Shown here one piece after another: positions 8,566 through 17,223 of a stretch of 64,000 nucleotides of DNA (positions within the stretch are counted from its first letter, which is position 1; each line of letters begins with the position of its first letter). The translations under genes were made by a program, and so were the position numbers. This stretch comes from Candidatus Nitrosocosmicus oleophilus (lineage in GTDB: Archaea > Thermoproteota > Nitrososphaeria > Nitrososphaerales > Nitrososphaeraceae): NCBI RefSeq assembly GCF_000802205.1, contig NZ_CP012850.1:2170001-2234000 (forward strand). Reading direction: 5' to 3'. The notes under the pieces are model-generated. The model was not told where the DNA came from and made no database searches. It saw only the letters and a list, made by a program, of their open reading frames with translations.

Positions 8566-8594
8566 ATTCCCCACTCTAATATAGGGAATTTTTG
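8566..8594 (+). terminator. Hairpin plus T-run after the Ser-rich gene
   Basis: ATTCCC and GGGAAT form a 6-bp stem with a 12-base loop, directly followed by TTTTTG. It starts 12 bases past the stop codon of the Ser-rich gene. Confidence 0.55.
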
Positions 8595-8933
8595 TTCCAA
8601 AAAGTAATTCAAAGTAACCTTGTCTAATAAAATCCGAGTAACTAACTGAGATTTAGCTCATTCAATATCGAAATTTTAAGATACTCTATTGAAAAACAAA
8701 AACTCAGTTGTAACCAGTTAGTACGTTAACGAATTAGAAGGTTGTCTACTTGTTTTAGCCAATTAAAGGATAGTGAATTAATCTATATCTTGTTAATGGA
8801 GAAGGCGTGTTTGAATAACGTTATAAAAATTGGCAACATGTCTAATAATTATTTTATGTTGAGCAAACATGTATGGATTTCAAAAGGATACAAAAAAGGT
8901 TAGGTATATACCGATTTGTATGGTTGGACTGTC

Positions 8934-10112
8934 CTACGATACTATATCTGCTATTGCCTCACCACTCGAAGTGCTGTTTGTGGCATTGCTTATTACCCCT
9001 GTATCATCAATTGACTGCAGACCCTTTTCGGCGAGTACTTCATTCAACAATGTCGTATCATAGATGCCTGAAAGATTCGGTCGATCTTTACCTTTCTCTA
9101 TAAATCCTAGGTCATATGCGTCATTTGCACTCTTAAACAGTGTTAACTTCAATGGATCATATGTGAGTTCTAGATTACTAAAGGCCTTATCTAGGACATT
9201 TTCTGATATCTCTTGACCAGTTAGTTTCTTCAACTGAGTATTAAATTCCTTTGCTGCTGCTGCTGTATCGTTGTTTATCTTTAGTGTTTCATCTACGTGA
9301 GCTTCAAGTAATTTCTTTATGACATCGGGATTCTTTTCAAGGTAGTCGGTTCTGACTATTAAATTGGCTGTCACGAATTTACCGTCTGGCCATAAACTTT
9401 TTTCATCTACTAATACTTTACCACCTGCTTCTTGTACTAATCTTGTTGCCCAAGGTTCAGGTACCCATGCTCCGTCTATTTCTTTTTTCAGAAATGCTGT
9501 CAATATATCCGCATTTGCAATCGGTAACACCGTTACGTTTCCACCATTTTCAATAGTATTATAACCATTATCTATCAAGTATTTTCTCAAGGCCACATCT
9601 TGTGTGTTACCTAATTGAGGGGATGCAAATTTCTTTCTGCCTAGGTCATTGACTGTTTCTATTCCTGAATCATTTCTAACCACAAATGATGCGCCACCGC
9701 TAGATGCACCAGAAATTACCCTAAGATCTTTGCCGTCTGTAAGAAGATAACCATTAATTGCTGGATTGGGGCCAATGTATGTAGCATCAATTCTATCTGC
9801 TAATAACGATTCTATTGCAGATGGTCCAGCATTAAATTTAACTGTTTCAACAGTAACATTATCACCTAATACTTTCTGAAAATCTCCATCATTTAATCCA
9901 ATTACGGCTTGTGCATGAGTGATATTTGGAAAGTACCCAATTCTCAAAGTTTTCTTCTCATTACCTAATGATTGTGCGCTGGCAATCGATATGGGTGCTG
10001 ATATCAATGCAACTGTGGTAATAATCATTGTAAAGACTATGATAATTTGTCTTCCTCTATTATCAAGATTCTTTGGAATCTTGAAACCTACTTTTTCTGA
10101 CTTATTAATCAT
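8934..10112 (-). CDS. Sulfonate/nitrate/taurine-type ABC transporter substrate-binding protein (copy 1)
   Basis: 392 residues. N-terminal signal or anchor helix (about residues 24-46), then the NMT1/SsuA-type periplasmic-binding fold beginning KTLRIGYFPNITHAQAVIGL, followed by AGPSAIESLLADRIDATYIGPNPAINGY and VISGASSGGASFVVR, and the second lobe LKKEIDGAWVPEPWATRLV. These are the family's ligand-cleft segments. The family captures aliphatic sulfonates, taurine, nitrate, bicarbonate or thiamine precursors, and the substrate cannot be told from sequence alone. A ComA-like gene and sulfurtransferases nearby favour sulfonates. It shares an exactly identical 188-base internal block with the next gene, and its C-terminus has an extra Ser/Thr-rich tail. 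Without a lipobox it is probably tethered by its N-terminal helix. Confidence 0.88.
   Translation of the reverse strand: MINKSEKVGFKIPKNLDNRGRQIIIVFTMIITTVALISAPISIASAQSLGNEKKTLRIGYFPNITHAQAVIGLNDGDFQKVLGDNVTVETVKFNAGPSAIESLLADRIDATYIGPNPAINGYLLTDGKDLRVISGASSGGASFVVRNDSGIETVNDLGRKKFASPQLGNTQDVALRKYLIDNGYNTIENGGNVTVLPIANADILTAFLKKEIDGAWVPEPWATRLVQEAGGKVLVDEKSLWPDGKFVTANLIVRTDYLEKNPDVIKKLLEAHVDETLKINNDTAAAAKEFNTQLKKLTGQEISENVLDKAFSNLELTYDPLKLTLFKSANDAYDLGFIEKGKDRPNLSGIYDTTLLNEVLAEKGLQSIDDTGVISNATNSTSSGEAIADIVS
9532..9719 (-). repeat. 188-bp block identical to 11133-11320
   Basis: The two substrate-binding protein genes are base-for-base identical over this block, while sequence on both sides is clearly diverged, including at synonymous positions. 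This is the pattern of a gene conversion tract. Confidence 0.9.
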
Positions 10113-10558
10113 CAGTCGTATATCGTTTAACGTTACTTATTATTCATTTTCAATGTGCCATTTTTTTTAATATTGTGCAGTTTAAGCATATATTCTGCGC
10201 CGACCGAAAAGTTATAATATTATGTCATCTACACCTAAAGGCCTAATTGGTTAAACCACTATGTTGATTATTTGATATGTCGTCTAGTGCAGGCAAGTGA
10301 TATGATCCCTACTTCGTTCAAATTTGAAAGTATCGTGATCCAAAATCAAAAATCTAAGGAGTGCGATTTTGAATAGTGATGGTTAACTTGTTAGCCATGA
10401 TAGTATCAATGGCCACAAAATATATGTATTTGATTTTACGAAATTATCCTACCTGTTCCTATTTATCCCAATATATCGGATAGAACCTGCCTCCGTTTAT
10501 TAACAATATTATAATTTACTAATTAGTAGTAAATTAAATATCAAAATATTATTACTGC
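10113..10558. other. Spacer between the two binding-protein genes
   Basis: No gene. The spacer contains the upstream region of the gene at 10112, with AAGCATATATTCTGCGCCG at about 10186-10204, one of several GCGC/TGCG-containing motifs shared by upstream regions in this locus. Confidence 0.35.
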
Positions 10559-11716
10559 TTATGGAATGGGGCTAAGGCCTTTGCTCTTTAGTACTTCGTT
10601 TAAGAGCCCAAGATCATAAATACTTGATAGATCTATTTCACGCCCGCTTCCAAGATTAATGTATCCCAAGTCGTTAGCATCCTCAGCAATCTTGTTAAGC
10701 GAGGACGATAGGGGATCGTATGTAAATTCTATTCGTGATAATGCGTCTTTTATTTGGTTCTCTGGATAAGTTTTACCAGTAATTTTTTTTAGCCCTTCAT
10801 TGAATGCAACCGCTAATTCTTGAATATTTTTTTCATCCGTTTCAGAATTATTAGTATTTGATAACTTTTGATTTATCCATAGTGTTTCATTGACATGTGC
10901 TTCGAGTAGTTTCTTTATGATTTCTGGATTCTTTTCAAGGTAATCTGCTCTGGCTAAAATATTAGCTGTCACGAATTTACCTTCTGGTGGCCAGAGATCC
11001 CTTTCGTCGACCAAGATAAATCCATCTCCTTGCTCTTTTAGAATGGCGACCAAAGGTTCGGGAACCCATGCTCCATCAATCTCTTTATTTACAAACATAT
11101 TGATTAAATCTGCAGGTTTTGCTGCTACCACTGTTACGTTTCCACCATTTTCAATAGTATTATAACCATTATCTATCAAGTATTTTCTCAAGGCCACATC
11201 TTGTGTGTTACCTAATTGAGGGGATGCAAATTTCTTTCTGCCTAGGTCATTGACTGTTTCTATTCCTGAATCATTTCTAACCACAAATGATGCGCCACCG
11301 CTAGATGCACCAGAAATTACGCGTAAACCATCTCCTCCCGAAACAATGTAACCATTAATAGTAGGGTTAGGACCAACGTAAGCTACATCAATCTGACCTG
11401 CATATAGAGCTTCAATCGCAGAGGGACCAGAGGTAAAAACAATCCCTTTTAGAGAGATGTTACCTAAATTCTTGTCATTTTCTATTATTTGCCTAAAATC
11501 TCCGTTATTTAAGCCAATAATGGCTTGAGCATGATTTAGGTTTGGAAAATACCCAATTTTCAAGGCATCAGCCTTCGCGTTTACGGTTTGACTGCTGGAT
11601 CCAGTTGTACTGTTATCCTGACCAAGCAATAAAGACCAATAGAAGTTATAATTAGAAGATATAATAACTGCGATAATTATGGCAAATGAAATACCCAATT
11701 TTAATTTTGAATCCAT
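10559..11716 (-). CDS. Sulfonate/nitrate/taurine-type ABC transporter substrate-binding protein (copy 2)
   Basis: 385 residues, a paralogue of the preceding gene. An N-terminal membrane helix (about residues 5-24) is followed by a short Ser/Thr linker and the same SsuA/NMT1-type fold: ALKIGYFPNLNHAQAIIGL, SGPSAIEALYAGQIDVAYVGPNPTINGY, EIDGAWVPEPLVAILKEQ. Central residues SGASSGGASFVVRNDSG onwards are identical to copy 1 because the two genes share 188 identical bases. Differences cluster in the first lobe and the C-terminal third, so the two proteins may bind different ligands while sharing the permease. The gene is upstream of copy 1 and downstream of the permease on the same strand. Substrate is inferred only from context. 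Confidence 0.88.
   Translation of the reverse strand: MDSKLKLGISFAIIIAVIISSNYNFYWSLLLGQDNSTTGSSSQTVNAKADALKIGYFPNLNHAQAIIGLNNGDFRQIIENDKNLGNISLKGIVFTSGPSAIEALYAGQIDVAYVGPNPTINGYIVSGGDGLRVISGASSGGASFVVRNDSGIETVNDLGRKKFASPQLGNTQDVALRKYLIDNGYNTIENGGNVTVVAAKPADLINMFVNKEIDGAWVPEPLVAILKEQGDGFILVDERDLWPPEGKFVTANILARADYLEKNPEIIKKLLEAHVNETLWINQKLSNTNNSETDEKNIQELAVAFNEGLKKITGKTYPENQIKDALSRIEFTYDPLSSSLNKIAEDANDLGYINLGSGREIDLSSIYDLGLLNEVLKSKGLSPIP
11133..11320 (-). repeat. 188-bp block identical to 9532-9719
   Basis: Partner of the conversion tract in copy 1; flanks diverge at once on both sides (GTTACG shared at one edge, GAAATTAC at the other). Confidence 0.9.
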
Positions 11717-11929
11717 GTTATTTTTTTTGTAAATGGTATGTATTAATAATCAGAAATAGGCAAAAAATGTACAATACATGTGGTTTTTGCAATATATGTG
11801 TGATTCTGACTCACAGATGATTATTGTCAATATTCTAATGCCCCCTATATTAACTTGTCACGCTTCAATAGAATGATGTGTGATGTGTGATGTGTGTATT
11901 ACTAAAAATGTCGTTAACTCAATGTCAAG

Positions 11930-12868
11930 TCATTTATTCTCGATATCATGCTCCTGTCTTAATCCCCATTTCTCTCTTACCTTATCTTCTAGTTTTGCAA
12001 AGATTACTTTGTCAAATAGCATTCCTAATGCGAAAATAGTAATCATAGATGCTATTATGTTATCCATCAGCTGAAATTCTCTACCCACTAACAGTATATG
12101 TCCTATCCCTACCGCAGCAGCCATTAGTATTTCCGCTCCAATCAAAGCGTGCCAAGCAAATGACCACGCTTGTTTTATTCCTATTATTAATGCAGGTGTG
12201 GCTGCTGGTATCATTAAATATCTAAATAATGAGAAACCCTTGGCTCCCATATTTCTTGCAGCCTTTAGATATATGGGCGGTATGTTTCTTATTCCACTAT
12301 ATGCTGAGATCATTACTGAAAATACTGAACTCATTATAACTACAAATAATATTCCAATATCATTTAGACCGATAAGCAGGATAGCAAATGGCACCCAAGC
12401 AACACTAGGAAAAGACTGCAATCCTACCGCAAAGGAACTCATTGTTTTTCCAAAACCGCCAAATCTTACCATTGCAAGTCCCACACAAACTCCAATTCCT
12501 ATTGAAGCAGCAAAACCAATCAAAAGCCTGTAAAGGGTCATTCCGATGCTTACCCACAACGTGTTATCTAGAATTAGGTCATAAAACGATCCTACTACCA
12601 TGATAGGAGAAGGTAGTGAAACTTTTGGCCAAATACCACTTAAATATGCCAGTTGCCATAGGCCGATAAAAACTGCAATAAATAAAACAGTATTAGCTAA
12701 TTCATCCAACTTAATTTTCTTTTTAAAGGGATTCTTACTTTCATTAGGCCTTTTTTCTTCTAAAGATAAGATTTCTGATTCCTCGATGGATTGTGATTCA
12801 TCAATGTTAATCATTACATCTTCTTTATTTTTCCGTCTAGTTTTATCGTCTTCCGGCCCCTCGTACAA
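11930..12868 (-). CDS. ssuC: ABC transporter permease, SsuC/TauC type (copy A)
   Basis: 312 residues from a TTG at 12868; an ATG at 12814 gives 294 residues and may be the real start. The first roughly 60 residues are hydrophilic. Then come about six transmembrane helices of the binding-protein-dependent permease family (LFIAVFIGLWQLAYLSGIW, TLYRLLIGFAASIGIGVCVG and others). The EAA-type coupling loop is seen in YLKAARNMGAKGFSLFRYLMIPAATPALI, which contacts the ATPase. It pairs with the ATPase at 14754 and the binding proteins at 8934 and 10559. The last 766 bases of the gene are nearly identical to a second permease gene at 24996; only the N-terminal part and a 13-base patch differ. Confidence 0.9.
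   Translation of the reverse strand: MYEGPEDDKTRRKNKEDVMINIDESQSIEESEILSLEEKRPNESKNPFKKKIKLDELANTVLFIAVFIGLWQLAYLSGIWPKVSLPSPIMVVGSFYDLILDNTLWVSIGMTLYRLLIGFAASIGIGVCVGLAMVRFGGFGKTMSSFAVGLQSFPSVAWVPFAILLIGLNDIGILFVVIMSSVFSVMISAYSGIRNIPPIYLKAARNMGAKGFSLFRYLMIPAATPALIIGIKQAWSFAWHALIGAEILMAAAVGIGHILLVGREFQLMDNIIASMITIFALGMLFDKVIFAKLEDKVREKWGLRQEHDIENK
11932..12697 (-). repeat. 766-bp near-identical block, partner of 24998-25763
   Basis: With a constant offset of 13,066 bases and no indels, I find complete identity over the first 621 bases (11932-12552). A 13-base divergent patch (12553-12565) and one further substitution near 12664 are followed by loss of identity after 12697. Identity begins exactly at the stop-codon region and ends inside the coding sequence. 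Confidence 0.9.
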
Positions 12869-13230
12869 AGAAATCCTGTTTATTATTAGACCTCCCGTAT
12901 ATCAATTTTCTTTCTCAGGTTTTTTGAATTTTGTCCTTATCAACTATATCATAACATCTGTTTTGTCATGACCAGCTGCTATGTGGAATAAATGGTCACA
13001 GGTAAACAACATACGTACTTTTGGCTCTGACATAATATAATTAACCTTTTTGGCATTATGGTAATGTTGGATAATTAATTAAAAATATCTTGTCGTAGTA
13101 TTGGAAATTTTATTCAAATTTTGATAAAACTGAAAAATATAAGAGATAATCATAATTTTATGTAACCAAAACACCTTAGAAAGGATGGGTAATCATGAAA
13201 TTCTAGTCCGTATGAACTTGTCAGTATTTC
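12869..13230. other. Spacer upstream of permease A
   Basis: No gene. It contains AT-rich sequence that must hold the permease promoter (for example ATAATATAATTAA near 13030) and the 3' flank of the ComA-like gene. Confidence 0.35.
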
Positions 13231-14217
13231 TTAGATCCATTCGGCCTTAACTAAATTGTAGACTTTTTTTCTCGTGTCGTCCAAGCTATTCTTTTCTACT
13301 ATCAGCCCTTGCTCTTTGAGTTCTTCGACTGAAGCTTGAACAGTTCTTCGTGGTAGATTTGTAATATAGATGAGTTCGCTTTGATCAATGGGGTGTTTAC
13401 TCCTAATTATATAATGAATAAATTTTGTAGCCGGACTACCTTCAGGTCCTTTCTTGACTGGAGTAATACTAAAACTTGCCTTTGATAGGAAACCCCTCCT
13501 TTGGGATTCTATAGATAAAACATTATTGAGTTTAATCTCACCCATGCTGACTCGCTGTCCAAATTCTGCAACCAGTACTGCCTGCTGAATCTCTAAGGGA
13601 GCTTCAAAAATTATGCTGTTGGGAGAAATTTTTGAAGTAATAGCAGAAAGCAAATTCCATTTAATATCGCCCTTTTCATCATAGATGCCTACATTGTATC
13701 CCAAATTTGCCTCCAGAACTATTTTCTCTTGGCTTATTTCTAGAACTTCGTTCATCTTCTTTACGGTTTCATCAACTGAAAGTTGCCTTCTGGGATCTTT
13801 GTGTCCTATTTTCCATTGAGCCCTCATGTCATACGAATCAACTATTTTTAAAATCTTCTTTTTTTCCTCAAAGGTAAGATGAATGCTGTTTTCACTTATT
13901 TCAATAATATCAAACCCAATTGTTTTTGCACTGTCCATAAATTTATCAAACACTTGTTCACGAATGGCGTATTCAGTTAGAGTACTCCCAGTAGAGACTA
14001 GAACATTTGACTGATGGTAAAAATCGATTCTATTAATAAGACTCTGTTGTTTCAGAAGGAGAGGAAATGCCCCATATATCTTGACCATATCAATATAGGG
14101 AGAAATAGTTTCAAAATTCTCTTTATCAAGACCTTGAAATTTATCTATAATGTATGTAATACCATCATGGCGGGGCTTTTTATGATCTATTCTGTCCTCA
14201 ATGAGGGTTTCTAGCAT
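13231..14217 (-). CDS. Phosphosulfolactate synthase (ComA) homologue fused to a C-terminal winged-helix domain
   Basis: 328 residues in two parts. Residues about 15-250 align by eye with ComA, the TIM-barrel enzyme joining sulfite and phosphoenolpyruvate in coenzyme M synthesis: GITYIIDKFQGL, IDMVKIYGAFP, STGSTLTEYAI, GFDIIEISENSIHLTFEEKK, QWKIGHKD, VLEANLG and IFEAPLEIQQA all have counterparts. Residues about 265-328 form a winged helix (DQSELIYITNLPRRTVQASVEELKEQGLIVEK) of MarR/TrmB-like type. Archaeal ComA is normally about 250 residues without this domain. The ComA phenylalanine/tryptophan stretch after VKF is altered (VKIYGAFP). It may be a sulfolactate-related enzyme, or a regulator that uses the barrel as sensor. 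It lies between ATPase and permease genes of a sulfonate-type ABC system, which favours a regulatory role. Confidence 0.8.
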   Translation of the reverse strand: MLETLIEDRIDHKKPRHDGITYIIDKFQGLDKENFETISPYIDMVKIYGAFPLLLKQQSLINRIDFYHQSNVLVSTGSTLTEYAIREQVFDKFMDSAKTIGFDIIEISENSIHLTFEEKKKILKIVDSYDMRAQWKIGHKDPRRQLSVDETVKKMNEVLEISQEKIVLEANLGYNVGIYDEKGDIKWNLLSAITSKISPNSIIFEAPLEIQQAVLVAEFGQRVSMGEIKLNNVLSIESQRRGFLSKASFSITPVKKGPEGSPATKFIHYIIRSKHPIDQSELIYITNLPRRTVQASVEELKEQGLIVEKNSLDDTRKKVYNLVKAEWI

Positions 14218-14753
14218 GAATAGATGTATGCAGAATTTACATATAATTAAATTGATATATGCATTTTTGTAAGTACACAGTAGGCAAGGAGCACTAATTT
14301 TCGCATAAGACGTTAATTTGACGCATTATAAGTCTCATACCTTTTACGACTTTACTCTCCTAAATTTGTCCACTTTTATTCATGACAACCAAATCTACTG
14401 TATACGGTTTAGCGTAAAAAATGGTTTAAACCTGATGAAATATTTTGTTTCGAATTGCCAGGAAATGTTTACTGATATTTAGTAATCGCATAACTACTGT
14501 AACATTTATTTTTTCCAAACGTATTATCCGGAATTCTGATTGAACCCTTAATTGATAGTATGGCTTTTGAATAGTCTAATAATCATGCCATGAAAATGCA
14601 GACTTTGAGGATAACATTAGAGGCCGTTTTGATTTTAAAACAAAATAACCGGTGAAGAAATAATATCAAGACAAATGGATATTTCTAGTGCCTTTGAATA
14701 TCTTCTTGGTTTATCATCACCCTTTCCTGATCTTGAACTTGTGGAACACTTGA
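14218..14753. other. Spacer between ComA-like gene and ATPase
   Basis: No gene is seen over about 535 bases. The upstream region of the ComA-like gene contains TTCGCATAAGACG and TTGACGCATTATAAG (about 14298-14332), two CGCAT half-sites like those before other genes of the locus. Confidence 0.35.
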
Positions 14754-15626
14754 TTAATTTACAGTAGAAATAATTGTACGATTTAGCTCTTCACTAGCAA
14801 TTTCAGATTCTTTAACAGGATCATTCACAAATAAATCGTTTGATTCAGAAATTATTTCTCGGGTTATTGATTCAACTAGTGGATGGTCAATACTGCGTGG
14901 TCGCGGTATATTCACAATTATTTGTTTCTTAATATTCGCCAATTTAGGAGACATAACAATAACTCTGTCACCCAACGCCACTGCCTCATGAATGTTATGG
15001 GTAACAAACAAAATGGTTTTTTTGGTTTCTTGATGAATTCTCAACAAATGTGAATACAGCATTTTCCTAGTCTGAACATCTAAAGCGGCAAATGGCTCAT
15101 CCATTAACAAAATTTTAGGATCTAATGCCAATGCTCTGGCTATCGCAACTCTTTGCTTCATTCCTCCTGATAGCTGATGAATATAGGCGTGAGTAAAATT
15201 AGTCAATTGAACCATTTCGATTAATTTCATGACTTTTTCTTTTCTTTTTTCTTTTGGAATCCTTGCAATTTTTAAACCAAATTCAATGTTTTCACAAACT
15301 GTTAGCCAGGGAAACAATGCTCCTTCCTGAAAAACTATAACCCTATCCGTTCTTGGCGAGAGAGCAACAGGTTTATCATCAACGAGAATCTCTCCATCAC
15401 ATACCTCGTCTAAACCAGCAACCAAATTAAGTAACGTACTTTTTCCACATCCAGAAGGACCCACAATAGTAACGAACTCTCCATTTTTGATACTTAAATT
15501 AAGTTTGTTGATAACTGTATGTTTGGAATTAATCTTGTTCTTTTTATCAGTAAATCCTTTAGAAATGTTTTCAAGTTTTAGAATTAAACCATCAGTAGAT
15601 TGAATGGGACTTGCTAAGCTAGACAT
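14754..15626 (-). CDS. ssuB: ABC transporter ATPase, SsuB/TauB type
   Basis: 290 residues. All nucleotide-binding motifs are intact: Walker A GPSGCGKST (56-64), Q-loop VFQEGALFPW (98-106), signature LSGGMKQRV (152-160), Walker B LLMDEP (173-178) and the switch His in FVTHN (210). The FPWLTV segment after the Q-loop is typical of the nitrate/sulfonate/taurine subgroup. The protein powers import through the permease encoded nearby; the C-terminal about 40 residues are an acidic extension. A shrunken copy of this gene, lacking the signature and Walker B parts, is found next to the second permease at 25823. The gene has its own upstream region of more than 1 kb, so it may be transcribed separately from the permease. 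Confidence 0.92.
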   Translation of the reverse strand: MSSLASPIQSTDGLILKLENISKGFTDKKNKINSKHTVINKLNLSIKNGEFVTIVGPSGCGKSTLLNLVAGLDEVCDGEILVDDKPVALSPRTDRVIVFQEGALFPWLTVCENIEFGLKIARIPKEKRKEKVMKLIEMVQLTNFTHAYIHQLSGGMKQRVAIARALALDPKILLMDEPFAALDVQTRKMLYSHLLRIHQETKKTILFVTHNIHEAVALGDRVIVMSPKLANIKKQIIVNIPRPRSIDHPLVESITREIISESNDLFVNDPVKESEIASEELNRTIISTVN

Positions 15627-17223
15627 ATTTATTGTATAAATGAGAAATTATATAATTAAAGCCCTATACGCAACATTCGCCGATCTATGCCATACCTGCA
15701 CACTTCCTGAAATTTATGCGTCTTTTATGACTAATAATTTAGAACTTTTAAAGTCGTTATTTGGAAAATATATTGGTTTATTCCTACTTAAACGGAATTG
15801 ATCCTATATTAATCCCATATTTACTGCACAAAAAGGTATTAGTAGTAAGGGAATCTAGAATCTCTAATACTAAATTAATTTAGGCTAAGACTAAATTTAC
15901 CAGTTGCTATCTTTTCTTGTTAACGCGTAATTCCAAATTGCCTGGTAACTCCTAATAATTCAATAATAGTTTTGGAATTCACTACTCCAAATATATGATC
16001 TTTAATAGGACGATCCAAAACGTCAAGGACTCTAGTGTATTAGCGAATTTGTATAATGTAATTGGAAATAAGTAATCTTTAGATAAGTTCCTATGTGCAA
16101 GATCTGCATCCATTAGCTAAATTTGGCATATTATTATACCTATCTAAATGGTTCAATCGTATTATCTTTTATTGGGGATTGATACTTCATGTGGATTTAC
16201 TAATCGAAATTAAATAGTTTTTTGTATTTTTTTTATAAAGAGCGTTTAATAACTATGAAATACCCTATACTCATGATTGGCAGTCCCATCCAATCAAGTA
16301 GTTATGCCTTGCAGAAACACAAGAACGGTACGTATTCATTATAGTATGTGATTCAGGTAATAACTGAACCCATGCCATCACATGGTTAAGGTCAGCAACC
16401 TGAATCACAATCTCTGTTATATAAAAAGCAGAATACAAAACAAGTTTATGAGCACTATGATTTCATAAGGTTGACGTAAATATCTAGAAGAATAATAAAT
16501 GATGCATTCTCTATTTGGTTCATTAGAAAATATAGCGTTCAAACTGGAGAAATTTTAATCAAATTGGCCAAAAAATCTCAATATCTACTTTTGTATCCAA
16601 CATAACTGTACCTGTTTAATTTCTCTAACATTTAGCGAATCCAAGATTCAACTAAATAATTTGCATGCTAATTGCCGTTACTAGACTTCTTTATTCATTT
16701 TGGACGTGCTATTATCACAAGCATGGACCAAACTTTTAGTAAAATGCTACTGAGGAATTAAGTGTATTCCTTATCATTCTAAATAAGAGAAACACTTTAA
16801 ATTTCATTTATGCATTTGATCCAGTCTAATTATTATTTGCACTAGCTTTGATAGGAGTCTAAACTGTTTCAATCTTAATAGCCTTTCTTCTTGTACTTAA
16901 TTTCCTTAACAGGTGACTAAATATGCCTCATGAATCAAGGTAATATCTCATACAATAGACCAGTTTTCCTTCAGTTTCCCCAAACAACAAATCAAAAATG
17001 CGATGTAGACTACTTAATACATGTTCTGTACAGATTATTGTCCCATCCATTCTATAATGAAATGGCATCTTAAGCTTTTGTCCATGGCAAGAGCCTACCA
17101 AGCCAATAAGCAAATTGGTGCAAGCTAAAAAAAACAATATTGTTAAATTCAAAAAAAAATTTATTTAGCACCATAATAGAATTTACTAAGCATCTATTTG
17201 TGATCAATAGTGGTATTTCTTCT
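15627..17223. other. 1.6-kb gene-poor stretch
   Basis: No supported gene. A 74-codon minus-strand frame at 16928-17152 has no start signal and no resemblance to a known protein. Upstream of the ATPase, the sequences CTATACGCAACATTCGCC (about 15664) and AATTTATGCGTC (about 15712) contain TGCG-type half-sites. A 63-base imperfect hairpin at 16347-16409 is listed separately. Confidence 0.4.
16347..16409. repeat. Long imperfect hairpin with 12-bp outer stem
   Basis: TGTGATTCAGGT (16347-16358) and its exact complement ACCTGAATCACA (16398-16409) enclose a partly self-complementary middle that includes CCATG...CATGG. It could be a small structured RNA, a terminator or a miniature element. There is no gene within several hundred bases. 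Confidence 0.5.

Noticed and set aside
12198-12533. 111-codon frame antisense to the permease, repeated at 25264-25599
   Set aside because: Conserved only because the permease genes are near-identical; no start signal.
16928-17152. 74-codon minus-strand gene
   Set aside because: No start signal, no protein-like composition and no family likeness.
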